Assembly: GCA_050251415.1 (NCBI GenBank) | Contig: JBFWMT010000004.1 | Coordinates: 1-61,896 of the forward strand | Source: UBA8514 sp050251415 | Lineage (GTDB): Bacteria; Bacillota; Clostridia; Lachnospirales; Anaerotignaceae | Reading direction: 5' to 3' | Length of the DNA stretch: 61,896 nucleotides | Part shown: piece by piece, positions 26,093 to 33,249 of the stretch | How positions within the stretch are numbered: the first letter of the stretch is position 1 | How the letters are laid out: every line of letters begins with the position of its first letter | Notes under the pieces: model-generated | Databases searched by the model: none | The model's input: the letters and a program-made list of their open reading frames with translations, nothing else | What the model was told of the DNA's origin: nothing | Program-made: the position numbers and the translations under genes

Positions 26093-26720
26093 AAAAAGTA
26101 TGCTATTGTATGCAGTTACAGACAGAACTTGGATTAACGGAAAAAGTCTTGAAAGAGAAGTAGAGAAAATTTGCAAATCTGGGGCTACCTTTATTCAGCT
26201 TAGGGAAAAAGATATAACTGACGAGGAATTTATAGCAGAGGCAAGAAAAATAAAGTCTGTTACAGATAAATACAAAATTCCCTTTGTAATTAATGACAAC
26301 ATTGAGGTGGCAAATGCGGTAAATGCTGATGGCGTGCATATTGGTCAAAGCGATATGGAGGCAAAAAAGGCAAGGGATATTCTTGGTAAGGACAAAATAA
26401 TAGGAATATCGGCAGGTAATCTTGATGAAGCTTTGGCGGCAGAGAAAAATGGTGCTGATTACATTGGAGTAGGTGCGATGTTCCACACAGACACGAAGCA
26501 GGACGCAACAAGTGTTACCTTTGAAGAAATTAAGGAAATAACCCAAAGGGTGCATATACCAGTGGTAGCTATAGGTGGAATAAATAAAAGCAATGTGCTT
26601 AAGCTTACGGGTAGCGGAGTAGATGGAATTGCGGTGATATCTGCAATTTTTGCAGAAAACAACGTGGAAGAGGCTACAAAAAATATGCTTAAGCTTGCGC
26701 AAAAGATGGTGGAAAAATGA
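26079..26720 (+). CDS. thiE: Thiamine-phosphate synthase
   Basis: A 213-residue TIM-barrel enzyme that joins HMP pyrophosphate and thiazole phosphate. Seen: LYAVTDRTWI, ATFIQLREKDI, PFVINDNIEVA, ADGVHIGQSDM, GISAGNLDEA, DYIGVGAMFHT and VAIGGI. The start is a TTG inside the end of thiM with AAGGGGGG 8 bases upstream; the frame continues further up without family sequence. The stop overlaps the HAD gene by four bases. Confidence 0.95.
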   Translation: MKLDKKSMLLYAVTDRTWINGKSLEREVEKICKSGATFIQLREKDITDEEFIAEARKIKSVTDKYKIPFVINDNIEVANAVNADGVHIGQSDMEAKKARDILGKDKIIGISAGNLDEALAAEKNGADYIGVGAMFHTDTKQDATSVTFEEIKEITQRVHIPVVAIGGINKSNVLKLTGSGVDGIAVISAIFAENNVEEATKNMLKLAQKMVEK

Positions 26721-27352
26721 AAAAAAATATAATATTTGATTTGGATGGAACGTTGATAGACAGTATGCCTGTGTGGAACAATGTGAGTAGGAATTTTTTG
26801 CTTAACCACGACATTACACCGCCTGATAATCTGGATGAAATTTTTAAGAGCATGTCATTTGAGGAGTCTGCAAAATATTTTAAGAATGAGCTTGGGCTTC
26901 AAATTACGCCACAGCAGATGATTGCAGAGATAGTTGGTATGGTTAAGGCTAGATATGAAAATGATATACCACTTAAGCCCAAGGCATATGAATTTTTGAA
27001 AAAACAATATGATCAAGGCACAAAAATGTGCATACTTACAGCCTCTGAAAAAGACTATGTATTACCAGCATTAAAGCGATTGAACATACATAAATTTTTT
27101 ACAGATGTTTATACCTGCACACAGCTTGGAATGAGCAAAAGCAAAAGTGATATATACGAACTTGTAGCAAAAAAAATGGGGGCGGATAAGACTGAAACAG
27201 CCGTTTTTGAGGATGCACTGCATGCTGTTGTTAATGCAAAGGCGGCAGGATTTTACACCGTTGCCATAGAAGATGAGGCGGCTGAAAATGACAAGGAAAA
27301 AATAAAAGGTACTGCGGATTTGTATGCCGTGGGCTATGTAGAATTGATATAA
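26717..27352 (+). CDS. HAD-superfamily phosphatase of the thiamine operon
   Basis: A 211-residue haloacid-dehalogenase-like hydrolase: IIFDLDGTLIDS (nucleophile Asp8, acid Asp10), a helical cap (about 15-85), TASEKDYVLPAL and EDALHAVVNA. The ATGA overlap with thiE places it firmly in the thiW-thiM-thiE operon. A role in dephosphorylating a thiamine intermediate is an inference from position; family members act on many small phosphates. Confidence 0.85.
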   Translation: MKKNIIFDLDGTLIDSMPVWNNVSRNFLLNHDITPPDNLDEIFKSMSFEESAKYFKNELGLQITPQQMIAEIVGMVKARYENDIPLKPKAYEFLKKQYDQGTKMCILTASEKDYVLPALKRLNIHKFFTDVYTCTQLGMSKSKSDIYELVAKKMGADKTETAVFEDALHAVVNAKAAGFYTVAIEDEAAENDKEKIKGTADLYAVGYVELI

Positions 27353-27361
27353 AAGTATACA

Positions 27362-27399
27362 ACCCCTCAAGGCGTTTAGTCTTGAGGGGTGTCATTTTT
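27362..27399. terminator. Bidirectional terminator between converging genes
   Basis: A perfect 10-bp stem (ACCCCTCAAG/CTTGAGGGGT), 9-base loop and T-run on the plus side. It overlaps the 3' end of the exonuclease gene on the minus strand. Confidence 0.8.
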
Positions 27400-28158
27400 G
27401 ACCATTTTTTTGTTGGGTATTTCATAGGTATTTTTCTTTCCAAACTTGTAGGCGGTTTTTATCATAGCTATTTCCTCGGTACTTAGCTCTCGTTCCAGTG
27501 ATTTTTCAAAATAGTTTATAAGTGCCCTTGTATTTAAGCGTGTAGCGGAAGCTTTTTTGGGCTCAAGGTCTGCTGGGGTAAATGTAAGGGGTTCAAGCTT
27601 TTCAGGCTTAACCAATTGAAATACTAAAGCGGTGTAGTAGGCATCATTTAGTGCATCATGGAACTGACTTTCCTCTGGAATATTTAAAAGTTCCACTGCA
27701 TTTTTAAGACCTATGGAATTGCCTGCTTCAAAGTTAAGGTGCTTTGTAGCAAAGCGTTGTATATTAATATATTTTTTCGTAATTCTGCTTTGGTCACATT
27801 TATGGTAAATTATATTGCGAAACAGAGATTTTATATCGTCTGTACCCCATGAGCAAAGTATCGCCTCATCACTGCCTATAAAGTTTACAAAGGCTTCGTA
27901 GGCACACAAAAATCCATCACTGTCATTAAGCCTATCTAAGGTTATGCCCGTAAGCTTTTCTACAATGGGGTGTATACGTTTATATATTTGGGGCTTAATA
28001 AAATAATTAAATCTTTCTGTAATGTTAAAATCATCATCCATTTTAACTGCACCTACCTGAATAATTTCAAATGGAAGTTTTGGTTCAAGCACAGTGCGTT
28101 TGCCGCTTCTGAAGTTGTAAGGCTGATTAAATTCTAAATCCAGTACAATATAATTCAT
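27376..28158 (-). CDS. DnaQ-like 3'-5' exonuclease (DEDDh)
   Basis: A 260-residue protein with the three exonuclease motifs: IVLDLEFNQ (Asp7, Glu9), CSWGTDD (about 105-111) and FHDALNDA near 173-180. The layout is that of the KapD/exonuclease-III-epsilon-like group rather than of the polymerase subunit. A C-terminal tail (about 200-260, rich in Lys and Glu) is outside the nuclease fold. The ATG at 28158 has GGAGAG 6 bases upstream; a TTG two codons earlier lacks that spacing. Substrate unknown. Confidence 0.85.
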   Translation of the reverse strand: MNYIVLDLEFNQPYNFRSGKRTVLEPKLPFEIIQVGAVKMDDDFNITERFNYFIKPQIYKRIHPIVEKLTGITLDRLNDSDGFLCAYEAFVNFIGSDEAILCSWGTDDIKSLFRNIIYHKCDQSRITKKYINIQRFATKHLNFEAGNSIGLKNAVELLNIPEESQFHDALNDAYYTALVFQLVKPEKLEPLTFTPADLEPKKASATRLNTRALINYFEKSLERELSTEEIAMIKTAYKFGKKNTYEIPNKKMVKNDTPQD

Positions 28159-28225
28159 AAACAACTCTCCTTTATTGGTAACAGTATACCAAAAACATTA
28201 GCATGTGTAAAAGGTAATTTTTTTG

Positions 28226-28255
28226 TTGAAATATATTATAGGGTGATGTTATATT
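28226..28255 (+). promoter_or_regulatory. Candidate SigA promoter of the 85-residue protein gene
   Basis: TTGAAA, 18-base spacer, TATATT, about 40 bases before the start codon. Confidence 0.45.
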
Positions 28256-28293
28256 AATATTAGTTATTGTAAGTAGAGAGGAGATGTTTTGGT

Positions 28294-28551
28294 ATGAAGG
28301 AATACTTTACACAAGACCAAAAGGAACGTGAAATTAACAAGGTTAATATTGAAGACGATAATGTGCTTATAATGGGAGAATACATTGAGGGCGAAGGAAA
28401 AAGCTATGTGCTTACAGGCAGTGCGGTTATAGACGGGGAAACCTATCATGATTTTCAAGTGGAGTTTGAGCTTGCTAAGGAGGCTGAGGAGGAAACAGCA
28501 GAGGCGGTTATGAGCCAAGATTGGGATTGGTATGATTATTTATGTGATTAG
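28294..28551 (+). CDS. Acidic hypothetical protein, 85 residues
   Basis: A small, very acidic soluble protein ending in an aromatic-acidic tail (QDWDWYDYLCD). GAGAGGAG precedes the ATG, a candidate promoter lies upstream, and a hairpin terminator follows directly, so it is a real single gene. I do not recognise the family. The alternating pattern in the middle (YVLTGSAVIDGETYHDFQVE) suggests a small beta fold. Confidence 0.7.
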   Translation: MKEYFTQDQKEREINKVNIEDDNVLIMGEYIEGEGKSYVLTGSAVIDGETYHDFQVEFELAKEAEEETAEAVMSQDWDWYDYLCD

Positions 28552-28561
28552 GGAAACGAAA

Positions 28562-28597
28562 AAGAACTGATATTAATTTTTATCAGTTCTTATTTTT
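28562..28597 (+). terminator. Terminator after the 85-residue protein gene
   Basis: Stem AAGAACTGAT/ATCAGTTCTT followed by ATTTTTAT. It may also serve the converging minus-strand gene. Confidence 0.8.
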
Positions 28598-28611
28598 ATG
28601 AATGTATTCGC

Positions 28612-28968
28612 CTATAGGTTGTAGTAATTTTCAATATAGAAAACTACTGCAAGTAAAATAATGAATGCGAAATGATTAATTGCTCCATTTCTTGCAGTTT
28701 TTTTAGCTAATTCAATATTATTTTTATCCTTTAGGTATTTAATAAAATCCGTTCCATAGAAATGTGCACTTCCTATTAAAAGAGAAAATTTCATAAAATT
28801 AAACCAGTCAACTCTATTTATCATAAAATTAGGAACAACTAACACAATTATTATAAATCCAGCGTTAAATAGGTATTGCCAACCTGATGACATAGAGTTT
28901 TTAAGCTTATAGTTTAAAATAGCTGGCATACCTATGAAGAATAGTTCTAGAAAGATTAAAATAAGCAT
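28612..28968 (-). CDS. Hypothetical membrane protein, 118 residues
   Basis: Four predicted membrane segments (about 1-20, 30-50, 58-72 and 97-115) with a cytoplasmic-looking basic loop between the last two (KYLKDKNNIELAKKTARNGA). A strong AAAGGAG site lies 7 bases before its ATG. Not recognised. It sits alone between a terminator and the aminotransferase gene, and A+T content is a little higher than in its neighbours. Confidence 0.65.
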   Translation of the reverse strand: MLILIFLELFFIGMPAILNYKLKNSMSSGWQYLFNAGFIIIVLVVPNFMINRVDWFNFMKFSLLIGSAHFYGTDFIKYLKDKNNIELAKKTARNGAINHFAFIILLAVVFYIENYYNL

Positions 28969-29046
28969 AAAATTCTCCTTTCCTAAGTTGATAATGAAGG
29001 AATGTACTAAATAACAGGTATGGAAATACCTTAATGTTATGGGGTT

Positions 29047-30228
29047 TTATTTGAAGTTACCATTGGCAAGCTTCGCTTTTTTCTTTAAACTTTCAAGTCG
29101 GTTCAGTGCTTCAGTAAGGGTGTCCTCGCTTTTTGCAAAATGGAATCGGATGTAGTTATTTATTCCCTCACGGAAGAAACTGGAGCCTGGAACAGCACCC
29201 ACACCAACTTCACGTGCAAGCCATGTACAAAACTCAATGTCATCTTTAACTTTAAATTCCGACACATCCACCATAACATAATATGCACCTTGTGGGTCGG
29301 TGAAGCTAAGGTCAAGTCCTTTCATTCCATTTATGAATAAATCCTTCTTGTCTTTGTATACATTTAAAAGTTCGTTGTAGTAGCTGGCATCAAAATTAAG
29401 TGCAGTGACGATGGCTTCCTGTAATGGCGCTGCGGCACCTACAGTAAGAAAATCATGTACTTTTTTTGCCACGTCTATAATGTGGGACGGTGCAATTATA
29501 TATCCCAATCGCCAGCCAGTTATAGAATATGTTTTAGAAAGAGAGTTACAGGTAATTGTTCTTTCAAACATACCAGGCAGGTTAGAAAAATATATATGTT
29601 TATTAGGTTCATACACAATATGCTCATACACTTCATCAGTTATAACAAAAGTGTCATATTTTTGTGCAAAGTCTGCAATTATTTTAAGTTCCTCCATGGT
29701 AAAAACTCTTCCGCAAGGGTTTGATGGATTACAAAGGATAAGTGCTTTAGGCTTTTGTTTAAATGCCGCTTCTAAAACATCAGCATCAAAGGTAAATTCA
29801 GGCGGATTAAGGGGTACATAAATTGGCACCGCACCTGTTAAAATAGCATCAGCCCCATAATTTTCGTAAAAGGGTGAAAATACAATAACCTTGTCACCTA
29901 CGTTGCACACAGACATCATGGTTGCCATCATTGCCTCTGTAGAGCCGCAGGTAACAACTATGTTTTTGTTTGGGTCTATTTTCTGCCCAGTAAAATGTTC
30001 ATGCTTTCTTGCCAGTGCCTCACGCATACGCTGAGAGCCCCATGTAACCTCGTATTGATGATGGTTTTCGTATGTAACCTTAGCAAGTCTGTCTAAAAGC
30101 GGCTTTGGCGGATTAAAATCGGGAAAGCCTTGAGAAAGGTTGATGGCATTATAATCAAGAGAAATTCTTGTCATTTTCCTTATCATGGATTCTGTAAAGG
30201 TATCGGTTCTGTTGCTTAAAGCGGGCAT
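29047..30228 (-). CDS. PLP-dependent class I/II aminotransferase
   Basis: A 393-residue fold-type I aminotransferase. Seen: INLSQGFPDFNPP, the PLP-phosphate region VTCGSTEAMMA, NPSNPCGRVFT, ITDEVYEHIVYEP and the Schiff-base lysine in SLSKTYSITGWRLGY; C-terminal GVGAVPGSSF and RFHFAKSEDTL. Close to the methionine/kynurenine/glutamine-transaminase-like subgroup, but substrate cannot be set from sequence. GGAGG precedes the ATG. Monocistronic. Confidence 0.9.
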   Translation of the reverse strand: MPALSNRTDTFTESMIRKMTRISLDYNAINLSQGFPDFNPPKPLLDRLAKVTYENHHQYEVTWGSQRMREALARKHEHFTGQKIDPNKNIVVTCGSTEAMMATMMSVCNVGDKVIVFSPFYENYGADAILTGAVPIYVPLNPPEFTFDADVLEAAFKQKPKALILCNPSNPCGRVFTMEELKIIADFAQKYDTFVITDEVYEHIVYEPNKHIYFSNLPGMFERTITCNSLSKTYSITGWRLGYIIAPSHIIDVAKKVHDFLTVGAAAPLQEAIVTALNFDASYYNELLNVYKDKKDLFINGMKGLDLSFTDPQGAYYVMVDVSEFKVKDDIEFCTWLAREVGVGAVPGSSFFREGINNYIRFHFAKSEDTLTEALNRLESLKKKAKLANGNFK

Positions 30229-30424
30229 AATATTCCTCCTAGGTAAATGTGTCTATAGCTATGTATTTTATACAAAAAAATCTTACAAGTCTATAGCAAT
30301 TATACAAATTAACGAATTTTATTGTAATTATAAGGTTTATATCATTGATTAATACCACAAAAGATAGTAAAATGAAATTGTATAAATTCAAATACAAAGA
30401 ATACATAATAAGGGAGCTGTAGTT

Positions 30425-31222
30425 TTGGAAATACTTAACTGGAAAGAAATGCTTTACCCATATGAGCAGGCGGTTGCAGAACTTACACTTAAGTTGGAGT
30501 ATACCATGACGGAGTACAAAAAGCTTGGCATGTATTCGCCTATGGAAAGTATTACTGGCAGGGTGAAAAAGGCATCAAGCATATTGGAAAAGGCTAAGAA
30601 AAAAGGAATACCCCAGGAAAACATTGAAACGGAAATTGAGGACATTGCTGGGGTTAGAATACTGTGCCAGTTTGTGGAGGATATTCCGAAGGTTATTTCC
30701 CTTATTCATCGACGTGACGGACGTGACCTTACTATAATTGAAGAGCGGGACTACATTACAAATACAAAACCAAGTGGTTACAGAAGCTATCATATTATAA
30801 TTAAGTACCCTATAAATTCTGTTGCTGGCTACCGTGAAATTTTAGCGGAAATACAAATACGTACCCTTGCCATGAATTTTTGGGCGGTTACTGAGCATTC
30901 CCTTAAATACAAATACAGTGGAAATATACCGCAAGATATTAAGGACAGATTGCTGAACTGCGCCGAGGCGGCGTTTAACATGGATAATGAAATGAGCACT
31001 ATTCGTAACGAAATAATGTATGCACAGCGCATAAACAAACTGAAAGATAACCTGATTGCCGACATTATAGACCACATACAAAACCTGTATTTTGTGGCAA
31101 AGCTAGACGAGATGGAGGATGTTAACAAACAGTTTGTAGAGCTATGGAGCAACGGAAACATAGAAAGCCTTAAAGCCTTTAAAGATAAGCTAAGTGAGAT
31201 GGCTAAGGCATATGGAGTATAA
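30425..31222 (+). CDS. Small alarmone synthetase (RelA/SpoT synthetase domain)
   Basis: A 265-residue GTP pyrophosphokinase of the YjbM/YwaC type: RelA synthetase domain only, with no HD hydrolase, TGS or ACT parts. Conserved pieces are RVKKASSILEKAKKKGI, IEDIAGVRILCQFVEDI, KPSGYRSYHIIIKYP and VEIQIRT-like AEIQIRTLAMNFWA followed by EHSLKYKY. It makes (p)ppGpp or pGpp constitutively or under stress. TTG start after AAGGGAGC. Five bases before the next gene, so co-transcribed with the phosphoesterase. Confidence 0.92.
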   Translation: MEILNWKEMLYPYEQAVAELTLKLEYTMTEYKKLGMYSPMESITGRVKKASSILEKAKKKGIPQENIETEIEDIAGVRILCQFVEDIPKVISLIHRRDGRDLTIIEERDYITNTKPSGYRSYHIIIKYPINSVAGYREILAEIQIRTLAMNFWAVTEHSLKYKYSGNIPQDIKDRLLNCAEAAFNMDNEMSTIRNEIMYAQRINKLKDNLIADIIDHIQNLYFVAKLDEMEDVNKQFVELWSNGNIESLKAFKDKLSEMAKAYGV

Positions 31223-31227
31223 AAATT

Positions 31228-31917
31228 ATGGGTTTATTTGCAATAGGAGATTTACATTTATCGGGGTTTAAGCCAAAGCCCATGGATATATTTGGAGCAA
31301 ACTGGCAACAGCACCAAAAAAAAATAGAAGATAACTGGTGTAAAACTATTACAGACGATGACACCATATTAATTCCCGGAGATATCTCATGGGGACTTAA
31401 TTTGTGTGAGGCAAAATGCGATTTGGATTTTTTAGCACAGTTGCCTGGCAAAAAGCTTTTGCTCAGAGGAAACCATGATTATTGGTGGGGCAGTGTATCA
31501 CGCCTTAATTCCATGTATGAAAAAATGTACTTTATTCAGAATGACTATGTGGAGTATAATGGAAAAGCTGTATGTGGTTCAAGAGGGTGGACACTGCCAA
31601 ATGAGCAGAAGTTTGATGCAGGTGATATGAAAACCTATAAACGAGAGCTTATAAGGTGCAGGTTGTCACTGGAGCGTGCTGTAAAAAATAAATATGAGGA
31701 CATAATTTTTATGATGCATTTTCCACCTGCTATGTTCGGGGCTACGGAAAATGCATTTGTGGATATATTAAAAGAATATCCAGTAAAAACCGTTGTGTAC
31801 GGACATCTTCATGGTAAAGACAATTTTGCAGTGGGAATAAAAGGCATTCATGATGGTATAGAATATCATCTGGTTTCGTCGGATTATTTGGACTTTTGTC
31901 CCCAAAAAATAATGTAA
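31228..31917 (+). CDS. Calcineurin-like metallophosphoesterase
   Basis: A 229-residue protein with the metal-binding set GDLHLSG (Asp8, His10), PGDISWG, LRGNHDYWW, MMHFPP and VYGHLHG. The set is complete, so it should be an active di-metal phosphoesterase. Substrate unknown. It follows the alarmone synthetase by five bases, and a nucleotide-related role is possible from context only. The next gene starts 15 bases after its stop. Confidence 0.88.
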   Translation: MGLFAIGDLHLSGFKPKPMDIFGANWQQHQKKIEDNWCKTITDDDTILIPGDISWGLNLCEAKCDLDFLAQLPGKKLLLRGNHDYWWGSVSRLNSMYEKMYFIQNDYVEYNGKAVCGSRGWTLPNEQKFDAGDMKTYKRELIRCRLSLERAVKNKYEDIIFMMHFPPAMFGATENAFVDILKEYPVKTVVYGHLHGKDNFAVGIKGIHDGIEYHLVSSDYLDFCPQKIM

Positions 31918-31932
31918 AAGGAGAAATAACCT

Positions 31933-32379
31933 ATGGTAATTATGGTAATAGATGGGCAGGGTGGCGGTGTTGGCAAAGCCATTATAGAGAAAATAAAGTC
32001 TATACTGCCAGAGGTTCATCAGCTTGTGGCTGTAGGAACAAATTCTATAGCATCTGCAAATATGATGAAAGCTGGGGCAGTTAATGTTGCAACAGGTGAA
32101 AATGCTGTTAAATATAATGCTGAGAGAGCCGACATAATAATAGGCAGTATAGGCATTATATCTGCAAATGCAATGTTTGGTGAACTTTCACCAGAAATGG
32201 CAAATGCTATCAGTGAGAGTGAAGCTATGAAGATACTAATACCACTTAAACGATGTGGCCTATACGTGGTAGGGGTCAATACCGATTCTATGCCAAAGAT
32301 GATTGATGAGGCTATTGAGGTTGCTATGGATTGTATAAACGGAATGAAGCATTCACACCATAGGCACTATCATTGCTAA
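31933..32379 (+). CDS. DUF3842-like protein with His/Cys-rich tail
   Basis: A 148-residue protein resembling the DUF3842 family, starting with a Rossmann-type glycine loop (VIDGQGGGVGKAIIEKIKS). The C-terminus is the striking HSHHRHYHC, seven metal-binding type residues in nine. Function of the family is unknown. AAAGGAG lies upstream. It sits 15 bases after the phosphoesterase and 38 before mntP, so the tail may bind Mn, Ni or Zn (inference). Met4 is an alternative start. Confidence 0.8.
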   Translation: MVIMVIDGQGGGVGKAIIEKIKSILPEVHQLVAVGTNSIASANMMKAGAVNVATGENAVKYNAERADIIIGSIGIISANAMFGELSPEMANAISESEAMKILIPLKRCGLYVVGVNTDSMPKMIDEAIEVAMDCINGMKHSHHRHYHC

Positions 32380-32417
32380 GGCTTTGGTTTCGTAAATTTT
32401 AAATTCAGGAGATTTTT

Positions 32418-32987
32418 ATGGGTATTGTTACAGTTTTTTTAATAGCACTTAGCCTTGCGATGGATGCGTTTGCAGTTTCAGTATCTAATGGAATAGCACT
32501 GAAGAATTTTAGAGTATCAGACGGCATTAGGATGGGTGCGTTCTTTGGCGTGTTTCAGTGCATGATGCCGCTAGCAGGCTGGATTTTAGGAAACAGTGTG
32601 CGTGTGTACATTGAGGCAGTGGACCATTGGATTGCTTTTGCACTTCTTTTGCTTATTGGTGGAAATATGGTAAATGAGGCAGGAAGTAAAAATGATGACG
32701 AAAATGACAGCAAATGTGACTTTGTACTTTCAAACAAAAAACTGCTGTTGCAGGCAGTTGCTACTAGCATAGACGCACTTGCTGTGGGTATTAGCTTTGC
32801 CATGCTCAATGTGGATATTGTAGGTGCCGCAATTATTATAGGGGTTGTGTGCTTTGTTATATCCTTTGTTGGCGGAAGCCTTGGGAAAAAACTAGGGGAA
32901 GTATTTGAAGAACGTGCCGAACTTTTGGGTGGAATTGTACTTATAGCAATAGGGGCAAAAATACTTGCCGAACACTTGCTTTTTTAA
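32418..32987 (+). CDS. mntP: Manganese efflux pump MntP
   Basis: A 189-residue membrane protein with six segments in two repeats. The family Asp residues are in SLAMDAFAVSVSNG (Asp16) and TSIDALAVGISF (Asp119). Exports Mn(II) and guards against manganese excess. Many mntP genes have a yybP-ykoY Mn riboswitch; the 38-base gap here is too short to hold one. It appears co-transcribed with the DUF3842 gene. Confidence 0.92.
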   Translation: MGIVTVFLIALSLAMDAFAVSVSNGIALKNFRVSDGIRMGAFFGVFQCMMPLAGWILGNSVRVYIEAVDHWIAFALLLLIGGNMVNEAGSKNDDENDSKCDFVLSNKKLLLQAVATSIDALAVGISFAMLNVDIVGAAIIIGVVCFVISFVGGSLGKKLGEVFEERAELLGGIVLIAIGAKILAEHLLF

Positions 32988-33107
32988 GATATAATGACGG
33001 GGTAGTGTACTGGTGGACTGACCACTATAGTAACAAAATTACCTAAAAAATTGAAAAAACAGCCGAAAAATGCTCAAATAGCACCAAAGCAATATTTTTC
33101 GTTTATA

Positions 33108-33123
33108 CCGAAACCGGTTTCGG
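33108..33123 (+). promoter_or_regulatory. Perfect 16-bp palindrome upstream of nifJ
   Basis: CCGAAACCGGTTTCGG, a complete palindrome with a central CG step like LacI/CcpA-family operators (the inner 14-mer differs from a cre-like TGAAACCGGTTTCA only at its two ends). It ends 10 bases upstream of the -35 box. Confidence 0.55.
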
Positions 33124-33133
33124 GAATTTAGCA

Positions 33134-33162
33134 TTGAATTATCTTCTTTCTTGTTCTATAAT
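33134..33162 (+). promoter_or_regulatory. SigA promoter of nifJ
   Basis: TTGAAT, 17-base spacer, TATAAT; start expected near 33169, leader about 80 nt. Confidence 0.7.
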
Positions 33163-33179
33163 AAATACATTGTGAAATT

Positions 33180-33230
33180 AAAATTCACTATATAATGTCT
33201 AATAACAAAATTCACTATTAATATCTAAAA
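33180..33230 (+). repeat. Tandem direct repeat in the nifJ leader
   Basis: Two imperfect about 24-base copies, each opening AAAATTCACTAT and continuing TAAT.TCTAA, in the 5' leader just upstream of the ribosome site AAAGGGAG. Confidence 0.55.
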
Positions 33231-33249
33231 TTGAAAGGGAGTTTTTAGT

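Noticed and set aside
32380..32417. yybP-ykoY manganese riboswitch before mntP
   Set aside because: The gap is 38 bases, too short for the motif.
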